Source: Ruminococcaceae bacterium D5
GTDB taxonomy: Bacteria; Bacillota; Clostridia; Oscillospirales; Ruminococcaceae
Direction of reading: 5' to 3'
Assembly: GCA_900113995.1 (NCBI GenBank)
Contig: FORK01000003.1
Span: 94,981-158,980, forward strand
Length of the DNA: 64,000 nucleotides
Shown here piece after piece: positions 61,226-64,000 of the stretch (its first letter is position 1; each line of letters starts with the position of its first letter). A program made the position numbers and the translations under genes. Below the pieces are notes generated by a model, which was not told where the DNA came from, searched no databases, and was given only the letters and a program-made list of their open reading frames with translations.

Positions 61226-62042
61226 AACGCTGCGCGAAATGTTTTCTTATGGCTTTATGCTGCGCGCCCTGCTCTGCGGAACCCTTGTCGCCCTCTGCCT
61301 CGCCCTGCTGGGGGTGAGCCTGGTCCTCAAACGCTATTCGATGATCGGCGACGGCCTTTCGCATGTCGGCTTCGGTGCCGTTTCGGTCGGGCTGGTATTG
61401 GGGATCGCACCGCTTGCGGTAGCGGTTCCGGTGGTGATGCTCGCGGCTTTCCTGCTGCTGCGCATCAGCTCCTCAAGCTCGATCAACGGGGATGCGGCGA
61501 TCGCACTGATTTCATCCTCGGCGCTGGCCGCCGGATTGATCGTAACCTCCCTTTCTTCGGGGATGAACGCGGACGTGAACGGCTATCTTTTCGGCAGCAT
61601 CCTTGCCATGAGCTCCTCGGACGTGGCCCTCTCGGCGGTGCTTTCAGCGGTGGTGCTCTTCCTTTATCTCTTCTGCTACCACCGCATCTTCGCCATTACC
61701 TTTGATGAGGCCTTTGGCCGCGCGACCGGCGTGCGGGTCGGATTTTACAATACCCTGCTCGCGATGCTGACCGCTGTGACGGTGGTGGTGGGAATGCGAA
61801 TGATGGGAGCGCTTCTGATTTCAAGCCTCGTTATTTTTCCGGCGCTGACTGCGATGCGGGTGTTCCAGAGCTTTCGCGGGGTGGTGCTCTGCTCGGCGGG
61901 AGCTGCGGTCTGCTGCTTTGCCGCCGGACTGGTGCTTTCGTATCTTTACTCCCTCCCGGCGGGGGCGAGCGTCGTGCTGGTGAATCTTGCTGCCTTTGCT
62001 GCTTTTTCCGCGGTGGGAGCGGCCCTCCACCGGACCTGCTGA
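61218..62042 (+). CDS. znuB: Zinc ABC transporter permease ZnuB
   Basis: A 274-residue permease with about eight to nine helices of the metal ABC-3 family: LLGVSLVLKRYSMIGDGLSHVGFGAVSVG is the family signature, and VGMRMMGALLISSLVIFPA is near residue 205-230. It forms the Zn2+ channel with ZnuC. ATG 61218 with GGAGGGG lies within the end of znuC. It is the last gene of the zinc operon. Confidence 0.93.
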   Translation: MLETLREMFSYGFMLRALLCGTLVALCLALLGVSLVLKRYSMIGDGLSHVGFGAVSVGLVLGIAPLAVAVPVVMLAAFLLLRISSSSSINGDAAIALISSSALAAGLIVTSLSSGMNADVNGYLFGSILAMSSSDVALSAVLSAVVLFLYLFCYHRIFAITFDEAFGRATGVRVGFYNTLLAMLTAVTVVVGMRMMGALLISSLVIFPALTAMRVFQSFRGVVLCSAGAAVCCFAAGLVLSYLYSLPAGASVVLVNLAAFAAFSAVGAALHRTC

Positions 62043-62142
62043 ACTTTCTTCTGCGGCCGTTTCTATCTCTTGCACGCCCGGTTAAGATGGTGTAAAATAA
62101 AAGTAATTTGAGTAATTTGAGACGGCGGCGGGGGAATTTGAC

Positions 62143-63216
62143 ATGGTTGTGTGGGGTAAAGTGCTGCTGACCCTTTTGGCTGGGGGCTGCTGCGGCTGGC
62201 TGATGCTGAAAAAGAAGGTGCCGGCAGGAATTTTGGTGGGTGCGATCTGCGGCTCAACCCTGCTCAATTTATGCTTCGGCAGCGCGCTGATGCCTGCCAA
62301 TGCCAAGCTGGCGGCGCAGATTACGACGGGCGCCTTTCTCGGATGCGGTATCACCCGGGAGGACATTCGTCATCTGCCGCAGGTGGCCAGGCCCTTCGCG
62401 GTGGTGATCGGCTGTTTCCTGGCCACCAATCTGCTGATGGGCTTTCTGATCTGGTGGACGACCCCCCTCGATCTGCTCACCTCGCTGCTCTGCGCGATGC
62501 CGGGCGGAGTCAGCGATACGCCTCTGATCGCGATGGATATGGGCGCGGATGTACCGAAGGTGGCAGTCCTCCAGTTTGTGCGCATGGTTTTTGGAATCGG
62601 CGCCCTGCCGGGGATTATCGTCATGATCGACCGCGCCGATGCCCGAAAGAATGACATGGGAGCGGCGCCGGCACAGACGGCGGATTCCAAGCCGGTTTCC
62701 TCTGACGGCCATACCGGGACGGCGTCTTCTCTGCTGCTCACCTTGGCGGTATCCGCCGCAGGGGGGATTTTTGGACGCTGGCTCGGTATTTCGGCGGGGA
62801 CGCTGACCTTCTCGATGATCTTCGCCATGCTTTTCAAGATCGGGATTTACCCCCGGGCGCACTGCCCGCTCTGGCTGCGCAGGATTGCACAGCTCCTTTC
62901 GGGCTGCTGTATCGGCAGCAGCATCGCACGGGAGGATGTCTTCGAGCTGCGGTATCTTGTCCTGCCAGCCTTCCTGCTGATGGCGGGGTACATCCTCAAC
63001 TGTGTGCTGACGGGCCGTCTGGTTCACCGGCTGTTCGGCCTCTCCAACCGGGAGGGAATGCTTTCCGCCTCGCCGGCCGGGGCGACTGAAATGGCCTTTA
63101 TCGCCGCCGATATGGGGGTGAACAGCCCGAACCTCATTGTGCTGCAAATCTGCCGCCTCATTACGGTAATGGCGGTTTTTCCGCAGATTTTTGCGCTGAT
63201 TCTGCGCTTCTTCTAA
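62143..63216 (+). CDS. AbrB-type duplicated membrane protein (putative transporter)
   Basis: A 357-residue membrane protein with two homologous halves of about five helices each. The paired motifs CAMPGGVSDTPLIAMDMGAD (first half) and SASPAGATEMAFIAADMGVN (second half) define this family, which is named AbrB in databases but is unrelated to the Bacillus regulator AbrB. It was once linked to ammonia monooxygenase genes by annotation error. Transport is likely; the substrate is unknown. ATG 62143 has a GGGGGAA site. Confidence 0.85.
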   Translation: MVVWGKVLLTLLAGGCCGWLMLKKKVPAGILVGAICGSTLLNLCFGSALMPANAKLAAQITTGAFLGCGITREDIRHLPQVARPFAVVIGCFLATNLLMGFLIWWTTPLDLLTSLLCAMPGGVSDTPLIAMDMGADVPKVAVLQFVRMVFGIGALPGIIVMIDRADARKNDMGAAPAQTADSKPVSSDGHTGTASSLLLTLAVSAAGGIFGRWLGISAGTLTFSMIFAMLFKIGIYPRAHCPLWLRRIAQLLSGCCIGSSIAREDVFELRYLVLPAFLLMAGYILNCVLTGRLVHRLFGLSNREGMLSASPAGATEMAFIAADMGVNSPNLIVLQICRLITVMAVFPQIFALILRFF

Positions 63217-63249
63217 ACAAAACTTCAAACTGAATCGGAGGAATCCCTG

Positions 63250-63630
63250 ATGGAAAAGCCAACCGAGTACACCCTGACATGGACCGTGACCGATGAAATG
63301 ACCGCCAAACGGATCGGCGGCGCGGGTTCGAAAATTCTTTCGACTCCCAATATGGTCGCCCTGATGGAGGCCGCCGCCCTGGAGCTGGCCAAGGCCTATC
63401 TCGACGAAGGGATGAACACCGTCGGCGCCGAGATTCACTGCCGCCATCTTGCTCCGACCCCTGTTGGAATGAAGGTGAGCGCAACCGCGAAGCTGCGCAG
63501 CATCGAGCGGCGTAAAATGTGGTTCGATATTGAAGTGAACGACGAAAAGGGAAAGTGCGGCGAAGGGTCTCACCTGCGAATTATGATCTCAAATGAGCGG
63601 ATCGGAGAAAAGGCCGGGAAGAAATCCTGA
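63250..63630 (+). CDS. Hotdog-fold thioesterase of the FlK (fluoroacetyl-CoA thioesterase) type
   Basis: A 126-residue hotdog protein. The pattern STPNMVALMEAA, TVGAEIHCRHLAPTPVG and GSHLRIMI is that of FlK-like thioesterases. The catalytic triad of FlK (Thr42, Glu50, His76) has exact counterparts in Thr32, Glu40 and His66, with the same spacings of 8 and 26 residues. These proteins hydrolyse short acyl-CoAs; real fluoroacetyl-CoA activity is known only from a fluoroacetate producer, so the native substrate here is uncertain. A GGAGGAA site precedes the ATG. It follows the AbrB-type gene by 33 bases. Confidence 0.85.
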   Translation: MEKPTEYTLTWTVTDEMTAKRIGGAGSKILSTPNMVALMEAAALELAKAYLDEGMNTVGAEIHCRHLAPTPVGMKVSATAKLRSIERRKMWFDIEVNDEKGKCGEGSHLRIMISNERIGEKAGKKS

Positions 63631-63645
63631 CGGGTCGGAATTGGT

Positions 63646-63688
63646 GTGCTGCAAAATGCGGACTTCTGCATTTTGCGGCACGTTTTTG
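63646..63688 (+). terminator. Terminator of the thioesterase gene
   Basis: GTGCTGCAAAATGC pairs with GCATTTTGCGGCAC, followed by GTTTTTG. The IS200-like element begins at this T tract. Confidence 0.85.
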
Positions 63689-63749
63689 TAGCTTCAGCGA
63701 AAATAAACCACCAGCTATGCTGGTGGAATAAAAAATCTTTAGATACAAG

Positions 63750-63813
63750 AAAACCTCCTTTTGCTAAACTAAGTGCAGGTTTGCCAACCGCATTCAGAGC
63801 AAAAGGAGGTTTT
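63750..63813 (+). promoter_or_regulatory. Inverted repeat masking the tnpA ribosome binding site
   Basis: AAAACCTCCTTTTGCT (63750-63765) is the perfect complement of AGCAAAAGGAGGTTTT (63798-63813), which contains the AAGGAGG site of the transposase. In the transcript this stem would hide the site, a mechanism known to keep IS200 transposase low. Confidence 0.85.
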
Positions 63814-63816
63814 GTC

Positions 63817-64000
63817 GTGGACGACATACAAAGTTTATCACATACAAAGTGGAGATGCCAGTACCATATCGTGTTTGCCCCCAAATATCGCAGAAAAGAG
63901 ATTTATGGGAAACTCAAGGCAGACATAGGACAAATCATTAGAAAGCTGTGCGAACAAAAGGGTGTAGAGCTGATAGAAGCGGAAGCGTGCCCGGATCATA
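63817..64000 (+). CDS. tnpA: IS200/IS605-family transposase TnpA (partial)
   Basis: The first 61 codons of a Y1 HUH single-strand transposase: the start GTG 63817 after AAGGAGG, then SLSHTKWRCQYHIVFAPKYR and a helix with KLKADIGQIIRKLCEQKG. The segment YHIVFAPKYR is the family's N-terminal signature. The HUH motif and catalytic tyrosine lie beyond the window edge. The gene seems intact as far as it is visible. The same element type left relics elsewhere in the window (42490-42565). Confidence 0.9.
   Translation, partial: MDDIQSLSHTKWRCQYHIVFAPKYRRKEIYGKLKADIGQIIRKLCEQKGVELIEAEACPDH

Larger units (their letters stand above)
63685..64000 (+). mobile_element. IS200/IS605-family element, left end (cut by window edge)
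   Basis: Starts at the T tract of the thioesterase terminator with TTGTAGCTTCAGCG, then the subterminal hairpin CCACCAGCTATGCTGGTGG (63708-63726) typical of elements moved by Y1 transposases. A second inverted repeat (63750-63765 with 63798-63813) can cover the transposase ribosome binding site. The right end is outside the window. Confidence 0.85.

Overview
The window is chromosomal DNA from a high-GC, spore-forming, strictly anaerobic member of the Clostridia. An Oscillospiraceae/Ruminococcaceae-type gut bacterium is my inference. The support is spoIIGA-sigE and a spoIIQ-like gene (endosporulation), a trimeric [FeFe]-hydrogenase (hydCBA), an oxygen-sensitive 2-hydroxyglutaryl-CoA dehydratase, type III glutamine synthetase, Clostridia-style promoters (TTGACA-17-TATAAT) and a TTG/GTG/ATG start mix. 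No 16S gene is present, so the genus is not determined.

Layout. 1-5.5 kb: an orphan XRE regulator, about 1.1 kb of non-coding repeat-rich DNA, trmL-degV, then a lysine-riboswitch-controlled NhaC-family transporter. 5.7-9.9 kb: hydCBA behind a promoter whose -35 box lies inside a near-perfect Rex operator. 10.3-20.8 kb: a glutamate module made of a glutamate-type Na+ symporter, an AraC regulator, and gcdC-gctA-gctB-gcdA-hgdC-hgdA-hgdB, the core of glutamate fermentation by the 2-hydroxyglutarate route. 21-26.7 kb: nth with a giant Sel1-repeat gene, then spoIIGA-sigE. 26.9-37.7 kb: a leftward translation/RNA block (rimP-nusA-ylxR-ylxQ-infB-rbfA-nrnA-truB-ribF, then rpsO-pnp). 37.8-45.4 kb: nitrogen and peptide metabolism (asparaginase, GntR regulator, glutamine synthetase III, cstA). 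46.2-50.5 kb: a decayed sugar-acid kinase, trxA-trxB, a pentapeptide protein and a tRNA-Met/tRNA-Glu pair. 50.6-55.1 kb: a DUF1638 protein, hflX, and a second biotin-dependent decarboxylase cluster (alpha, small membrane subunit, biotin carrier). 55.2-63.6 kb: an MFS transporter, a DUF1292 protein, a spoIIQ-like gene, zur-znuACB, an AbrB-type membrane protein and a fluoroacetyl-CoA-thioesterase-like hotdog protein. The window ends inside an IS200/IS605-type transposase gene.

How it works together: glutamate is imported, activated by glutaconate CoA-transferase, dehydrated by HgdAB (activated by HgdC) and decarboxylated by a biotin-dependent glutaconyl-CoA decarboxylase. Excess reductant can leave as H2 through HydABC, which the Rex site would tie to the NADH/NAD+ ratio. 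Neither decarboxylase cluster has the membrane beta subunit (sodium pump), so it must be encoded elsewhere.

The most unusual signal is a dispersed family of non-coding two-hairpin elements. Their left end matches the left end of the terminal IS200-like element, and every clear copy sits immediately downstream of a hairpin that looks like a rho-independent terminator, in the same orientation as the terminated gene.
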